Part shown: in pieces, positions 1-10,846 of the stretch
Position numbering within the stretch: the stretch's first letter is position 1
Layout of the letters: every line of letters starts with the position of its first letter
DNA from: Meandrina meandrites
Lineage: Eukaryota; Cnidaria; Anthozoa; Scleractinia; Meandrinidae
Length of the DNA: 64,000 bases
Assembly: GCA_963693305.1 (NCBI GenBank)
Contig: OY855915.1
Coordinates: 15,703,284-15,767,283 of the forward strand
Reading direction: 5' to 3'
Translations under genes and position numbers: made by a program
Notes under the pieces: model-generated
The model's input: the letters and a program-made list of their open reading frames with translations, nothing else
Databases searched by the model: none
What the model was told of the DNA's origin: nothing

Positions 1-119
1 TATTAGATTGAAGCAAATAGTCCACCAGACTTTGAAAAGAAATCAACTTCACAAAGCATCAAACTCCTTATGAACTCTAATGACTATCGTGTTAGTAGAT
101 GGTGATGAAGTTCATGTAT

Positions 120-205
120 GACTATGAGACAAACTAACTCCCAAGGATTTGGAGTTGGATTTGGAGTTAGAATTTCGAGTTGGATTTTCGAGTACTGACC
201 GAGAA
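120..205. repeat. Short degenerate repeats (GGAGTTGGATTT type)
   Basis: Repeats of the type GGAGTTGGATTTGGAGTT and TTTCGAGTTGG. Inverted versions (AATCCAACTCGAAA) run through 1330-1500, so the two tracts flank the LINE-bearing minisatellite as an imperfect inverted pair. Confidence 0.5.
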
Positions 206-321
206 AACACCAAATTTTAAAGTATATATTCTGTAGGAATAAATATATAATAATATGTATATGATAATAGTGTTTTCCTAACCAAACAATGAAAGCTAAC
301 CGCAAGCAAATAAGAGTGAAA

Positions 322-1200
322 TTATTTTTTTTTTATTTTTAATATTAATGACAGCTTTTATTTACATCACGTTACAATATATTACAATGCTAACGATAAC
401 AGACGGGTCACAGAAAAAAAAGGAAAGAAAAAAAAATAACATCAATATTCACACACAAGATCTAATTTACATACAATGCATTCAATAAGCTATATAAGAT
501 GAAAGGTCATTAGCACTTAAATGTATTCTCATTAAATATATTCTCAGGCATGCATTGCTTTCCCTTTGCAAAAGTTTCTGATGAAAAAAAAAACGATGTT
601 CATGGGGTAAGAGATTTCAACATACAAAGGAAGAAAGCCTGGAAATCCTTCTATTTTGGGGTTAACTTCTTTTGTTCTGCAGGTCCATATGAAATACCTG
701 GCCACTAGAAAGTAGAAGTATTGTTTTGTGTGTGAAAGGGTAGCCGACCTTAGACCAATGATTATAGCGGGGGCAAGAATGTTGGATTTCCGCATTATTT
801 GATTTTGAAACAGCCATTTCATAAAGTCCTGCCAGAAACAAAAAGTCTAGCTACAGGTCCAGAATAAATGAATAAGGGACTCTTTCACTGTTCCACAAAA
901 GATACAGATATCGTTTTCTCTTAAGCCGATTTTTTTAAGAAAGTCATTTGTCGCTAGTCTTCTATGAAGTTGTTTAAACTGAAAAATAATTAATTTGGTA
1001 ACTTTTGTGCTACGGAAAGGGAGTCTGTAAGCCATCTCCCAGTTAATTTCTTCAGGGCGTTCTAGGCTGCAGTCAACACACCACTTCTCTTGGCTTTTTG
1101 TAGGGCTTTTTTGTTTAGCGCTGACTAGCTTTTCATATGCCATTCTATTGGGCTTAGAAACTTTTGTGAAGTTGTCAACAAAGGTGCTAAAGTTTTGGTC
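322..1200 (-). mobile_element. 5'-truncated L1/Tx1-like LINE, 3' end
   Basis: An 879-bp insertion bounded by the 10-bp target duplication AAGAGTGAAA (312-321 and 1201-1210). The left end is T-rich (poly-A on the minus strand). The minus strand codes the C-terminus of ORF2 with the zinc-knuckle-like CIFCGTVKESLIHLFWTC (C-x2-C, then H-x4-C) near 850-910, and further C-terminal residues down to about 545 in another frame, so one frameshift is present. It is inserted into a 26-bp minisatellite. Confidence 0.85.
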
Positions 1201-1207
1201 AAGAGTG

Positions 1208-1340
1208 AAACTAACCGCAAGCGAACTGGAGTGGAACTAATCGCAAGCAAACAGGATTGGAACTAACCGCAGGCGAATCGGAATGGAACTAACCGCAAGC
1301 AGACCGTAATGAAGCTAACAGCAAGCAATCCCTGCAAAAA
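1208..1340. repeat. 26-bp minisatellite
   Basis: About five copies of a 26-bp unit (AACTAACCGCAAGCGAACTG followed by GAGTGG, with changes). A further partial unit lies at 292-320 on the other side of the LINE, showing that the LINE split the array. Confidence 0.8.
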
Positions 1341-1656
1341 TCCAACTTAAAAATTCAACTTGAAAATCTAACTCGAGGTCTTACTCGAAGTCCAACTCAA
1401 AAATCCAACTGGCGAGATCCAACTCGAAATCTTAACTCGGAAACCCCGCCCAAAAAAAATCCCGCCCAAAAAATCCTAACTCGAAAATCCAACTCGAAAT
1501 AAATAGGCAACCTCTCTGAACATACGTAATGCATTGTTATTATCAGGTGAAAGTGATGTAAGTTAATTAAGTTTTAATATGATACACTGTAGATCGTTTT
1601 GTTACTTTTGATTGAAAAAATGCTTTTGCAATACTGTAAATTGTGGCGGTCACTTA

Positions 1657-1723
<67 letters not shown>

Positions 1724-2096
1724 CTGCTACTGCTACTGCTACTGCTACTGCTACTGCTACTGCTACTGCTACTGCTACTGCTACTGCTACTACTACTACT
1801 ACTGCTACTGCTACTGCTACTGCTACTACTACTACTACTACTACTACTGCTACTGCTACTACTACTACTACTACTACTACTACTAGTAGTACTACTACTA
1901 CTGCTACTGCTACAGCTACTGCTACTGCTACTGCTACTGCTACTGCTACTGCTACTGCTACTACTACTACTGCTACTACTGCTACTGCTACTGCTACTGC
2001 TACTGTTACTGCTACTGCTACTGCTACTGCTACTGCTACTGCTACTACTGCTGCTGCTGCTGCTACTACTGCTACTGCTACTGCTACAACTACTGT

Positions 2097-2129
<33 letters not shown>

Positions 2130-2150
2130 CGCTACTACTGCTACTACTAG
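1657..2150. repeat. CTG/CTA triplet microsatellite, about 490 bp
   Basis: Almost uninterrupted triplets, mainly CTG, CTA and CTACTG dimers, with a few variants (GTT, CAG, GTA). All frames stay open, giving poly-Leu, poly-Ala/Thr and poly-Cys/Tyr readings. These are a repeat artefact and not a gene. Confidence 0.97.
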
Positions 2151-2307
2151 TGGAAATGTTTCGAAGTTTAAATAAATATAAACCAACCTAATCATTTACA
2201 GCATTAATACAAATTGTGCCCCCTCTTCATTCCGCCCCCACCCATGCAAGAAAAGAATCCGCGATGGATTGGGTAAATGTGCAATATAATTTACTTTGCA
2301 TACTTAC

Positions 2308-2539
2308 CACTTTTTCTAAAATTAAATTCTTAGCGCATGCTCGTTGGTCTGCATCACCTCTGACTGTAAAGCCTTCGTCTTCTTTCTCCGAAGTAATTTT
2401 TGCCCCTGATTTGATCATAATTTCTTTAACGAAACGTCCACCAATTCCAATAACGTGGGGTTTCAAATCACTTAACACCTGGACAAATTCACTGTCTATT
2501 TCCTCATGATTTTGTTCCTTGAGCCGGCGGTAAGCTGAT
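2308..2539 (-). CDS. Gene 2 (tandem paralogue), KH domain exon
   Basis: Exon of 232 nt: acceptor cgttttttag|ATCAGC, donor AAAGTG|GTAAGT. It encodes 77 residues with a KH core (KPHVIGIGGRFVKEIMIKSG, then DEGFTVRGDADQRACAK). The GxxG loop is GIGG here, so the usual basic residue is replaced by Ile. Length and both phases equal those of the exon at 50911-51142. The rest of the gene lies beyond the left edge of the window, so the Roc-COR-death part cannot be checked. Confidence 0.85.
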
Positions 2540-2603
2540 CTAAAAAACGTAACAACAATTGTTTTGAGGTATGTAATAACCCACAAACCAACATACCAAC
2601 CCA

Positions 2604-2643
2604 TCCACTCACGAACAAACGAACGAACGAATGAATGAACAAA
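2604..2643. repeat. GAAC/GAAT tetranucleotide microsatellite
   Basis: Short run of CGAA and TGAA tetranucleotides (acgaacaaacgaacgaacga, then atgaatgaac), about 40 bp upstream of the acceptor region of the gene 2 KH exon. Confidence 0.7.
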
Positions 2644-3347
2644 TAAGTGTGGAAGTAAGTACTAAAGCAAATCTAACAAACATCATTGATGAAAAAATGA
2701 TGATACAAAATCGCTTTGCAAAATAATGATATAAGTACTCACAAAGTTTTTTAAGGTGTGAGGAATTTGTTAACTTATCAACAAATTAAGTGCCACACTT
2801 GATTGACAAGATCCAATTAGAAACTACTGAGGAGTCTACCAGATTGTTGCAAGATTATCCAGAATCACTTAAAAGTTGTTTTCAAGGATCTTAACTGGAT
2901 TCTCCTGATTTTGAATAATAAGCTAAAGGATAATCTTGTCACATATTGACAAATGTACGTCACTTGTTATGCTTTTTTTTTCTCTTAATGGATGATGATG
3001 GTTGCATGTCATTAACAATGAGCTTAAGCTTCGACATGACATTTCAATACCGGCGAAACACTCAAACAATTATGATCGAGATCCAACAGCCGTTCTTTTT
3101 CCTGTATTAAATCGCGGCTCACACCCGGCCGGCGGAAAGGAAGCGCACTTAACCAAAAGTGGAGTGAAGTACCTGGCTACTCAGGATAAGAAAGTTTAAG
3201 GAAGAAAGTTTGTGAGGTATCAAAATGTTTGTATAAACGTATTGGCTAGGACAAAGAAGGTTGCAAACTTCATCAGAGGTATGAAAACAAGAGAATCTTA
3301 GCGGGTCAGCTCGTCCTTGCGTTTTGGCGGTCTTTGGCTGAGAGTCT
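2644..3347. other. Gene 2 intron 1, no gene seen
   Basis: AT-rich sequence. I see no exon-like segment with convincing splice sites and no recognised element. Confidence 0.4.
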
Positions 3348-3419
3348 GATTTGAAGGGTTAATTTTTTGTTGACTGTTACTAAACGTGTAGTAACAGTCA
3401 ACGAAAACCCCTTCAAATC
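3348..3419. repeat. Two-tier hairpin
   Basis: Outer arms GATTTGAAGGG / CCCTTCAAATC and inner 13-bp perfect arms GTTGACTGTTACT / AGTAACAGTCAAC with an 8-base loop. It could be a small MITE remnant or a structured RNA. It lies inside intron 1 of gene 2. Confidence 0.65.
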
Positions 3420-3919
3420 TCTCAATTCGTCATTTTGAGCCAGAGACGACGAAATAAAACAATTGCGGTAGATTTACGTTTATTTTGGGCTTACACTGAT
3501 ATAGACAACTCTCGCAATATTTTTACGATAATAAGATCCTTTCGATATTTTCATACATTTATTTATATTACAAACGTACAAACAGTCACACCGGCTTGAA
3601 TGGGCCCTCCGCTGTGATATAAAGATACACACATGACACAAAATGTTAGAAACTGAGATAGTTCCTGGATTGTAACGCCTAAGGTAGCTCAAACAAACAA
3701 GGAAGTACACACACGAATAAGTTTCGGTAGACCGTACGTTTTTGTCTAGGTGTGTTGAAAACAAAAATTCTAACAGCCAACCGACCCCTGTAACTCAAAG
3801 ACAAAAAACCCCAAGATTCTCACCGAACATAACAAATTATATTATATGCGTTACAATTATTCCTAGCCAACACATTTATACAAACATGTTAGATTATTGT
3901 TCAGTATAGTAGATTTTTA

Positions 3920-4073
3920 ACTTTTAGTACATTTAAGAGGGCCACAAATTTATTAGTTGATAACCTATTACGTGGCACCCTCGATAAATAAAGTTTGATT
4001 GATTGATTGACTGACTGACTGACTGACTGACTGACTGACTGACTGATTGATTGATTGATTGATTGATTGACGT
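3920..4073 (+). mobile_element. Possible LINE 3' end with GATT/GACT repeat tail
   Basis: The segment ends in TAAATAAAGTTTGATTGATT followed by about 75 bp of GATT and GACT tetranucleotides (3998-4071). A short 3' tail of such repeats after AATAAAGT is typical of CR1/L2-like LINE copies. No coding part is seen here (3480-3900 holds only chance frames). Confidence 0.45.
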
Positions 4074-4859
4074 TCATACCGCATAAACCTTTTCCGTCAT
4101 GTTGGGAGGATTGCTAAGCACTCAAGAAGCTTCTTTCGTGCTGAGCAGCTTCCCGCGTGCAACTATAACTCAATAGTACACACTCAGACGCATAAAAGCT
4201 TAATCTATTGCGTGACGGGGAAATGTTTGGACACGTTGATAAGTTATTCATGTTAAGTCAGTGTATGAAAGCTGGGTGACGAAAACAATTTGGATTATTA
4301 ATTCAGATTCCTATCAGGTTAATTCCAAACACTATACAGCAAAAATTAACAGCTGTAGTCGCGGCTATTATTTTTCTTTTTTTTACTGATACAAGACAAT
4401 TCATTTTATGTTAATCTTGGTCGAGCATGAAGACGATGAACATTTTATTAATTAAGGTTATATTTACTTAAAAAGATCCCTTTGACAGTTCCGTATTCCT
4501 TGCTGTATCGACTTCATTTTTCCTCGATTCATCGCCTTGAAATTGTAACATAACTAGCTGAGCTAAACACAGTAAAATTCATTAAAACGTAAATGGACCG
4601 AATGCTTGCTGAAAATCCTAATGGCCTGCCGTACGTGTATAGAATATTAATCGACACTTTGAGATTCGAGCCAATCTTCTGTGGATAGAATGTAATGCCG
4701 CATCGACATGACTTCAGTGAACATGCCAATAAAAATACATCAATAAGTACATCAGCGCTTTGTAGTACAGACGTACACCATCAGAATCACTTCAACATGC
4801 ATCTGACCTGGGAATCTTCAGGACCAAAGTTTTACATTATACATGGTCGAGTTTCTTAC

Positions 4860-4909
4860 CGTTCTCCTGAGCCATTCGGCCGACGTCGATCCAAGCCGCG
4901 ACTGCCCAT
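4860..4909 (-). CDS. Gene 2 (tandem paralogue), exon 1
   Basis: First coding exon of a second KH gene. The ATG is at 4909, followed by 16 codons (MGSRGLDRRRPNGSGE) and CG, then a strong donor (GAACG|GTAAGAAAC). The CG is completed by the A that opens the KH exon at 2539, giving Arg, so the frame runs on into the KH domain. The 5' untranslated part reaches up towards the ETS-like palindrome at 5015-5030. The N-terminus is short and basic. Confidence 0.65.
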
Positions 4910-5014
4910 AAAGTCGAATATGTATTATTTCTTTTCTGGCTAAAAGCGCTGTATTAGCGCTGTAGTATCATTAGTTCAAATGAAAAACATTTAGGTGAAA
5001 AACACAAAACAAAA

Positions 5015-5030
5015 CCGGAAGTACTTCCGG
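5015..5030. promoter_or_regulatory. Palindromic ETS-like site upstream of gene 2
   Basis: A perfect 16-bp palindrome, CCGGAAGTACTTCCGG, lies 106 bp upstream of the ATG at 4909. A YY1-like CCAATATGGC lies about 40 bp further upstream. The same palindrome core is found at the matching distance in front of gene 1. Confidence 0.5.
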
Positions 5031-6308
5031 GAAGTATATTGTCACCAGTTCACTCTCGCCAATATGGCATCCAGTCTTTAATTCGGCAACTCGGTCAGCT
5101 TACATGCGTTATATGTAATACAGTGTAGCTCATGCTGTAAAACGGAAAATGTTTACGTATTTCCAGTTGACACTTTACATGAAAAGGCGAAAGCTTATCA
5201 TACTAACTAAGGCCTGAATTTGCGACTTTTTTCCAGCATTATTGATATATGTACATTTAACCACGTTCCGCCCAGCTTTCGGCCGGGTCCAGTTCTCTTT
5301 GGCGCCACAAATAAACTTAAAAAAAAAAAAATTTTTTCCCAAAGATAGACTGATCCATGTACTTTCGTTATCTTCTACTTCCACTTGCTACAGGACGTTC
5401 AGACACGTTGCAATTGGTAGGTGAATTTGTTTTTCCGACAACTTGTTTGTTTACAGCTCCTTAAAATTCATGGTTTCACTTAAATTCATGTTTTAACTGT
5501 ATACACTTACCAAAAGAGTCACTTTTTGGCATATGGAGTGAAGAGTGATCTAGTTTTGAATTCTTTTAAAGTAGACGTTTTGTTATACGCTTTTTTTCGG
5601 CCAAAATAACCGAAATATTCCCTTGCGACTTTTGCGTATTTGCCTATTCTCGGCCACACTGCTCGCAAATCACCAAGGAACCGAAATTTTTAATACAATT
5701 TCATCTGCTGTGGCCAAAGTAAAAGAAAGACTGAAATATTTTGACAATAAAAATAAATTAAAACGCTGAGCTCTAGCTTGACCATTGTCTAAAGACCCAA
5801 CTTTTAACACCTTTTCACTGCACTCAGGCGCGCAATGGGCGTTACAAACTTTCTTTTTGAAAATAAAACAAAGCCCCTAAAACACAATTTGCGATCGAAA
5901 TAACAAAAATAAGTTGTAAAAGTGATCTAACATATGGAAAAGTTAAAGTAATTAAACATTTCGAAAACGGGACCATATATAAATTGAATGCTGAAGCTAG
6001 TTCCTGCTGTTCTTCTGAAGTACGAAATACAAGTTTACGTCTTATGTGGCCGAGAACTGGGCCCCATACTGTACACAGGCCCGATAAAACTTTGTGTGTG
6101 TCGCTTGACGTAATCATGTCTAAGTATTTCTTTGTTGAACTTCGAAATGTAACTTTCAAATCGAAACACAGCAATGCTACAGGGTCGATAAGAATACAAG
6201 TCATTTGGTTATTAGTTCCCGGCATTTGGTTCTTTTTCTTATGCCACGTGAAACTATAGAAAATCAAAGTGCCCTTTGAAATATCTAGTGTAACCGTCAA
6301 AGTTAATC
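5031..6308. other. Intergenic stretch, no gene recognised
   Basis: Region upstream of gene 2, between it and the death-domain end of gene 1. A 152-codon minus-strand frame (5842-6300) shows no recognisable motif or splice support. Confidence 0.4.
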
Positions 6309-6450
6309 ATTAACCAGGGACCGTAGATACCAGTTAAAAGTGGTAGGGTTAAGATAAATAGGGCCAAGATAAATTAACAAGCATTAGGGGCCACTGCTCC
6401 TCCATTAATGTTGCATTTGCGCGCCATCATATATACAACCCCAATAAATA

Positions 6451-7180
6451 CAGTGGAACCCTGCTCTACGGACACCCGCTTAATACGGACACCCCGGTAT
6501 TACCGACAGTTTCGTTGGTCCCGGCGAAAACCTCATACATTTTCTCTTAAATTAACCCGCTTAATACGGACACCCGTTAATACGGACAACGGACACTTTT
6601 CCGTGTCCCGAGTGACAAACTCTTATACATTGTCAACCCCGCTTTACGGACACTATTTATCTGCGCACTGTGAATTTTCATCGTCGCGGTTATTTTGCCT
6701 TTTGCTGCAGCTATCGCTTGTGTCGCAAGCTAAAAGCTTCCGTGCAAAGTAAAGTTACCGACTTTTTCAAATGGGTTGGTAGAGTCTACGAACGGTTGCG
6801 AGTTTCAGTTACAAAGGAAATTTTATAGAAAACGTTCTATTGCTGTTGAAATGAGTTTTATTTCTTGTACATAGTAAAGTTGCAACATTGTCAAATAATT
6901 CCACTGTTGAGTTTATTAAAGTTTAGTTCGAGTGTATGACTAGATTGTAAGGTTTTCGTAAAAACTATTAATTTTAGTCAAGGAGTTCACAGTTTGCATT
7001 TGTTACAGTTACGGTACAATCAAACAACGTTATGTTGCCGTAAAAACGTTTGCCTTCGTCTTTGCGTCGAGAAAACGTGTATCCGTGACTTTTTTCTGAG
7101 ACCCCGCTTAATACGGACACCCCGTTAATACGGACAATTTGGCCTGTCCCCTTGGTGTCCGTATTAACGGGGTTCCACTG
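6451..7180. mobile_element. Tigger/pogo-like non-autonomous element
   Basis: 730 bp starting CAGTGGAACCC and ending GGGTTCCACTG, flanked by TA on both sides (6449-6450, 7181-7182), as expected of the Tc1/mariner-pogo superfamily. Subterminal motif TTAATACGGACACC is repeated at both ends. No transposase seen. It lies inside the hAT-like element at 6315-8205. Confidence 0.85.
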
Positions 7181-7864
7181 TATAACATAGCCGCCCTCGC
7201 TTGGTATACCACCTAATACAGTAAATATGTTAAATAAAACTACCTATGCTCTCTACTTTTTGGGGTCGCCATGCAGCTCTCGTAAGGTCTCACATGAGTG
7301 GCTGAGAGAACAATAGAACAAACAACAAGAACAATGCCCCTAGCTCCCAAAACAATAGCAGCTGCTACACTAGAGGACCAGTAGAATTACAAGCTTACGA
7401 GAGCTGCGTAACTATTCACTTTTTGACGTTACAAAAATTTCTCTTGTGATTCTCGTTGCGAGAAACAAACTCTTGTGCGACGTCAGCTGTTCAGACACAG
7501 TCTGTTAGGCCCCATTTTAGGGGTGGATGCGCGCTAAAAACCTAGGCTATTATAACCTGTTCCAGGCTCTCGGTCAGTAGGGCGAAAAGCGGGCAAGGGC
7601 GAGCGAAGCGAGCGAAGGGAAAATGGGTAGGCGGGAAGGCGCCTTCCCCTTCAGAGGCCGGGCAGATGAGAAAGAACGTTCGCCAGCAGCGTTGGTAGCA
7701 GGATTTACAGTAAGCAGCCAGCAGATAATTTGGACTTCCTAAAAGAGCTTCTTCTTTGGTTCTATCTTCAACATAGCTTCCACAACACTTAGCTGCCCCG
7801 GTAGCGGGCAGTACGACGTTTCCAGAAACTTGAACTCTGACTCATAGTCGTGCCATTAGCAGCT

Positions 7865-8125
7865 TTAACCAAGAGTCTCCATCTGGGCGTAGGAGCTGAA
7901 GCTTTCCTGGTTACTAAAGCGCTTGTCGATAACACTGACGATAAGATCAAGGGCCTCATAATACACACTTCTAAAGTAATCTTTGGCGGTAGGTAGGTAT
8001 GATGGGAAGGCCTGCGAAAATATCTGTCGCCGCGCGCTTTGCTGAGCCTTTGACTTCGTCCATATGCAAGAGTAGACGCGTTTTGTTGCTTTCAAGTGGT
8101 AAGATTGATAAAATATCCATGTCAA
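7865..8125 (-). pseudogene. hAT/ZMYM-type transposase fragment
   Basis: The frame contains AKDYFRSVYYEALDLIVSVI followed by DKRFSNQ, which I recognise as part of the DUF4371/hAT-like transposase found in many invertebrate ZMYM1-like predictions. Only about 85 residues remain. The frame breaks on both sides. Confidence 0.6.
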
Positions 8126-8595
8126 CTAGAGCCCTAAAAAATCAACCCAAGAAAAATAGTGGCAGGGCTATAGCCCTACCAGCCCCTCCCCCTCCGCGGT
8201 CCCTGATTAACCACTTTTTGTGAAAAAGAAAATATTTTAATTGCTTTCTAACATTTTTCACACGATCTGCGTTACAATAATTGCAGTTTTCAATATACTG
8301 GTATGTATATTTCGTTAAAAAAGTGATTGTCTGATTGCATAAATAAACAAGTGCTTTACCTGATCTCCCTGCTTTACGATTTCAATTCAATATATATATA
8401 TTTGCTCACTGACAGTGAGCCGCACGCCACGACTCCATCAGAGCCATTTGTTTCAACGAACGTTCGCAGAAAAGTCCACTCCCTGGGATCGATGATCAAT
8501 GTCAACGTGAAACCCGTCTTTACCAGCAGAAAACTATCGTAAACTTTGAGTGAAATGGAAAACAAACCCCCTATTGTCAACACGCAATGCGTTGT

Positions 8596-9003
8596 ATACA
8601 GCTATTTCAATTAACGTTGTCGGATTGAAGCTCAAAGCTTAAAGACAAGACCGAAAGGTAGTATGGGCGAAGAAAGAGTGTTCCTCGCGTGCTGAATACT
8701 AAAGAGATACAGCGATATAGCAAACGAGACGTTTTTCGTTTCCTTTCTCTTCAGACATGTGTAGAAAAGATCCTTTTTCGCCTCATTTCATTTAAAAAGA
8801 ATAATCCAAACCACATAACGGCGAAAGAAAAGATACAAGAAAGGTTTCACGGAAAGAAAAACAAATATTCCACGTGCAAAAATACAAACTTGTAGATTTC
8901 CTCAATGGTGATATGCAAATTGCAGTAAATACCCATGGCACCTTTCGGTCTTGACTCGTAGGTTTGAAGATTTAATCCGACAACGTTAATTGAAATAGCT
9001 GTA
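8596..9003. repeat. Inverted repeat flanking a Penelope 3' fragment
   Basis: ATACAGCTATTTCAATTAAC at 8589-8610 returns in reverse complement near 8985-9006, and CTTTCGGTCTTG-type sequence follows inward on both arms. The arms are about 65-75 bp and the right arm abuts the GIY-YIG fragment, so they may be terminal repeats of a Penelope-like element. Confidence 0.6.
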
Positions 9004-9012
9004 TTCATTCCA

Positions 9013-9266
9013 ATGTGATTTGTGCGATGCAAATTATGTTGGGTTTACTACCCGACACTTACATCAACGCATCAGTGAACATCGTTATTCCGCCATCGGG
9101 CGACACCTTGAAACGCACCATGGAAACAAAAGAGCAAAGATCAGTCACCTATTTAAAGTCTAAAAGAAATGCAGAAACAAGTTCGATTGCTTAATATATG
9201 AGATGCTTTTCATTAAATACATCAAACCTTCGCTCAACACCCAAAGTGACTCCATTCGCAAACTAT
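9013..9266 (+). pseudogene. Penelope-like element, GIY-YIG endonuclease end
   Basis: The plus strand reads CDLCDANYVGFTTRHLHQRI (YVGFT is the second GIY-YIG motif, with the active-site Arg after it), then a frameshift and YEMLFIKYIKPSLNTQSDSI, the usual C-terminal end of this domain with its catalytic Glu. It is a decayed copy. 3' untranslated sequence runs on to about 9480. Confidence 0.75.
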
Positions 9267-9589
9267 TCACCTGACACTTTGGTATTTTTATTATAATTTG
9301 TTTCATTCTTTCTTCTTTTTCTGTTTTGGTATTTATATTGTTTCTTACTTTATACCCATAGGACACACAAATATTTTTATTGTTTCACCTTCTATATATT
9401 CTTGTTGTACTTTTATACCTTGCGCAGAGTAGCGCCGAAACGTCGTCTGCTTGATTTTTAAAAGTTTTTGAAAGTGTTTACAATGATATTTGAAAACATT
9501 TTAGCGTTTAACTTTTTAATCAAATTTATTTGATTTGAAGGCAATTTTATACATAAAAAAGACTTAATGACTTAATTTATGAAGCGGCG

Positions 9590-9660
9590 TGGCCTAGTGG
9601 TTTAGGTGCTGGACTTGTAATTCGGAGGTCCCTGGTTCAAATCCTCCTCCCTGCCGCTAG
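9590..9660 (+). mobile_element. tRNA-derived SINE head (Thr-TGT-like)
   Basis: A box GTGGCCTAGTGG and B box GGTTCAAATCC have normal spacing. The ends AGCGGCG / TGCCGCT pair as an acceptor stem, and the anticodon loop CTTGTAA would give TGT. A long non-tRNA tail follows, so this is a SINE and not a working tRNA gene. Confidence 0.75.
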
Positions 9661-9990
9661 ATGGATTTGTGTTCGGTGGTCCCCATTCTCGTTCCCATAG
9701 CCCATTACGTTTCTCTTAACCGGTGGGGCCTTGGCACGAAAAACGAAGGGCTCTGGAGACATGAGATTTTGAATTAATTTGAATTTTTTGATTGGCTGTT
9801 TGAAACAAAAAAATCTTGAGAGAAAGAAAAAACGTCATGACTCTCCCATACAGTATATAGAAACATCACGACTGCATACATGAAGACCGGAAGTCCTAGA
9901 ATCTAGGACTGGAAATCCTTTGTCTCTAGAGCCCTTCGTTTCTCCTGCAAAGGCCCCGCCGGTTGAGAGAAGCGAAAAGGTCTATGGGGA
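9661..9990 (+). repeat. SINE tail followed by its inverted copy
   Basis: The tail (CCCATTACGTTTCTCTTAAC, then GGGGCC and CGAAGGGCTCT) near 9697-9755 appears again in reverse complement near 9925-9990 (GAGCCCTTCGTTTCTC, then GGCCCCGCCGGTTGAGAGAA). The two form an imperfect fold-back of about 60-70 bp arms. Confidence 0.7.
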
Positions 9991-10212
9991 CAAGGTTGTG
10001 TAGTCCTGTGGAGATTCTTTATCGTAAAACAATTGAAGAAGCCTCGACTGTGCTCTGTTTTGTTGTAAAGCACTTTGGAAGTGGCGAAAGCAACACATTA
10101 GAAACAGTTGCATAACGGCTCGTGTTTCCACCTACACTCAAACTAAGGAATTGAACTTGGAAGTAAAAGATTTGGACAGCTTTTAAAAATAATAAGCGGT
10201 AACTATCCAGAT

Positions 10213-10244
10213 CGTAGATGTATTACATCTTTGTAATATCTACG
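10213..10244. repeat. Small hairpin
   Basis: CGTAGATGTATTAC pairs with GTAATATCTACG around a 6-base loop. It lies beyond the 3' end of gene 1. Confidence 0.5.
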
Positions 10245-10623
10245 TTTTCACGATGAAACTTTCAATTTGAATCTCAGATAGAGCTGAATACATGGAAACC
10301 ACCAGTTATAGGTACATAAATAACGGTAAATATCATACATTTTAATACCACTGAATTTCGTCAGTGAAAAAAAGTATAAGAAACGACGAATGAAAATGTG
10401 TGTCAGATATGTGCGAGACCCTGTTGTATAACAATGTAATATACGTGAAAGTAACAGTAAAATCATGTGAAATGTTACATCTGTGATCTTTTTTATAAGG
10501 AACTTTGTAATTTTAAAGAATAAACTAAAATCGGTCGATATGTAAAACTACACACAATGAGATTTGGTGTCTAGTTACTACACTTTTTTCTGATCCTTTT
10601 CTTAATGTTTTCTTACAGGTAGT

Positions 10624-10629
10624 TTTATT
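10624..10629 (-). terminator. Possible poly(A) signal of gene 1
   Basis: TTTATT on the plus strand reads AATAAA on the minus strand, about 220 bp after the stop codon of gene 1. The region is AT-rich, so chance occurrence is possible. Confidence 0.35.
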
Positions 10630-10846
10630 TGAGCTCGCTTGTTTGTAATGCATAGATATCTTAAGCTCATTACGTGAGTGTCGTTTTTATAACATTCTAA
10701 AACAGCGTAAATATAATAGTTTTTTTACCAAATAATATAAAAATACAGTTCCATGGAGCTTGTGTCTACAGGAAACAGGATGTCTCACAAAAAACTGACA
10801 CCACATCTTAAAGGTTTACTTATTGCTAAACAATGGTTGAGCGTTT

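Larger units (their letters stand above)
6315..8205. mobile_element. hAT-like element with nested Tigger-like insertion
   Basis: Outer ends CAGGGACCG / CGGTCCCTG form a 9-bp terminal inverted repeat flanked by the direct repeat ATTAAC (6309-6314 and 8206-8211). The minus strand at 7865-8125 codes a transposase-like piece of the ZMYM/hAT type. The CAGGG tip is typical of hAT. A 6-bp duplication is shorter than the usual 8 bp. Confidence 0.6.

Noticed and set aside
1599..2195. Four long overlapping frames (poly-Leu, poly-Ala/Thr, poly-Cys/Tyr, poly-Val/Ala)
   Set aside because: They are readings of the CTG/CTA triplet tract in different frames.
5842..6300. 152-codon minus-strand open frame
   Set aside because: No motif, no splice support, and composition like the surrounding intergenic DNA.
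9420..9470. Hammerhead ribozyme at the end of the Penelope fragment (CGAAAC present)
   Set aside because: No CUGANGA partner motif at the needed distance.
9590..9660. Functional tRNA-Thr gene
   Set aside because: The anticodon stem has mismatches and a long SINE tail follows with no terminator run.
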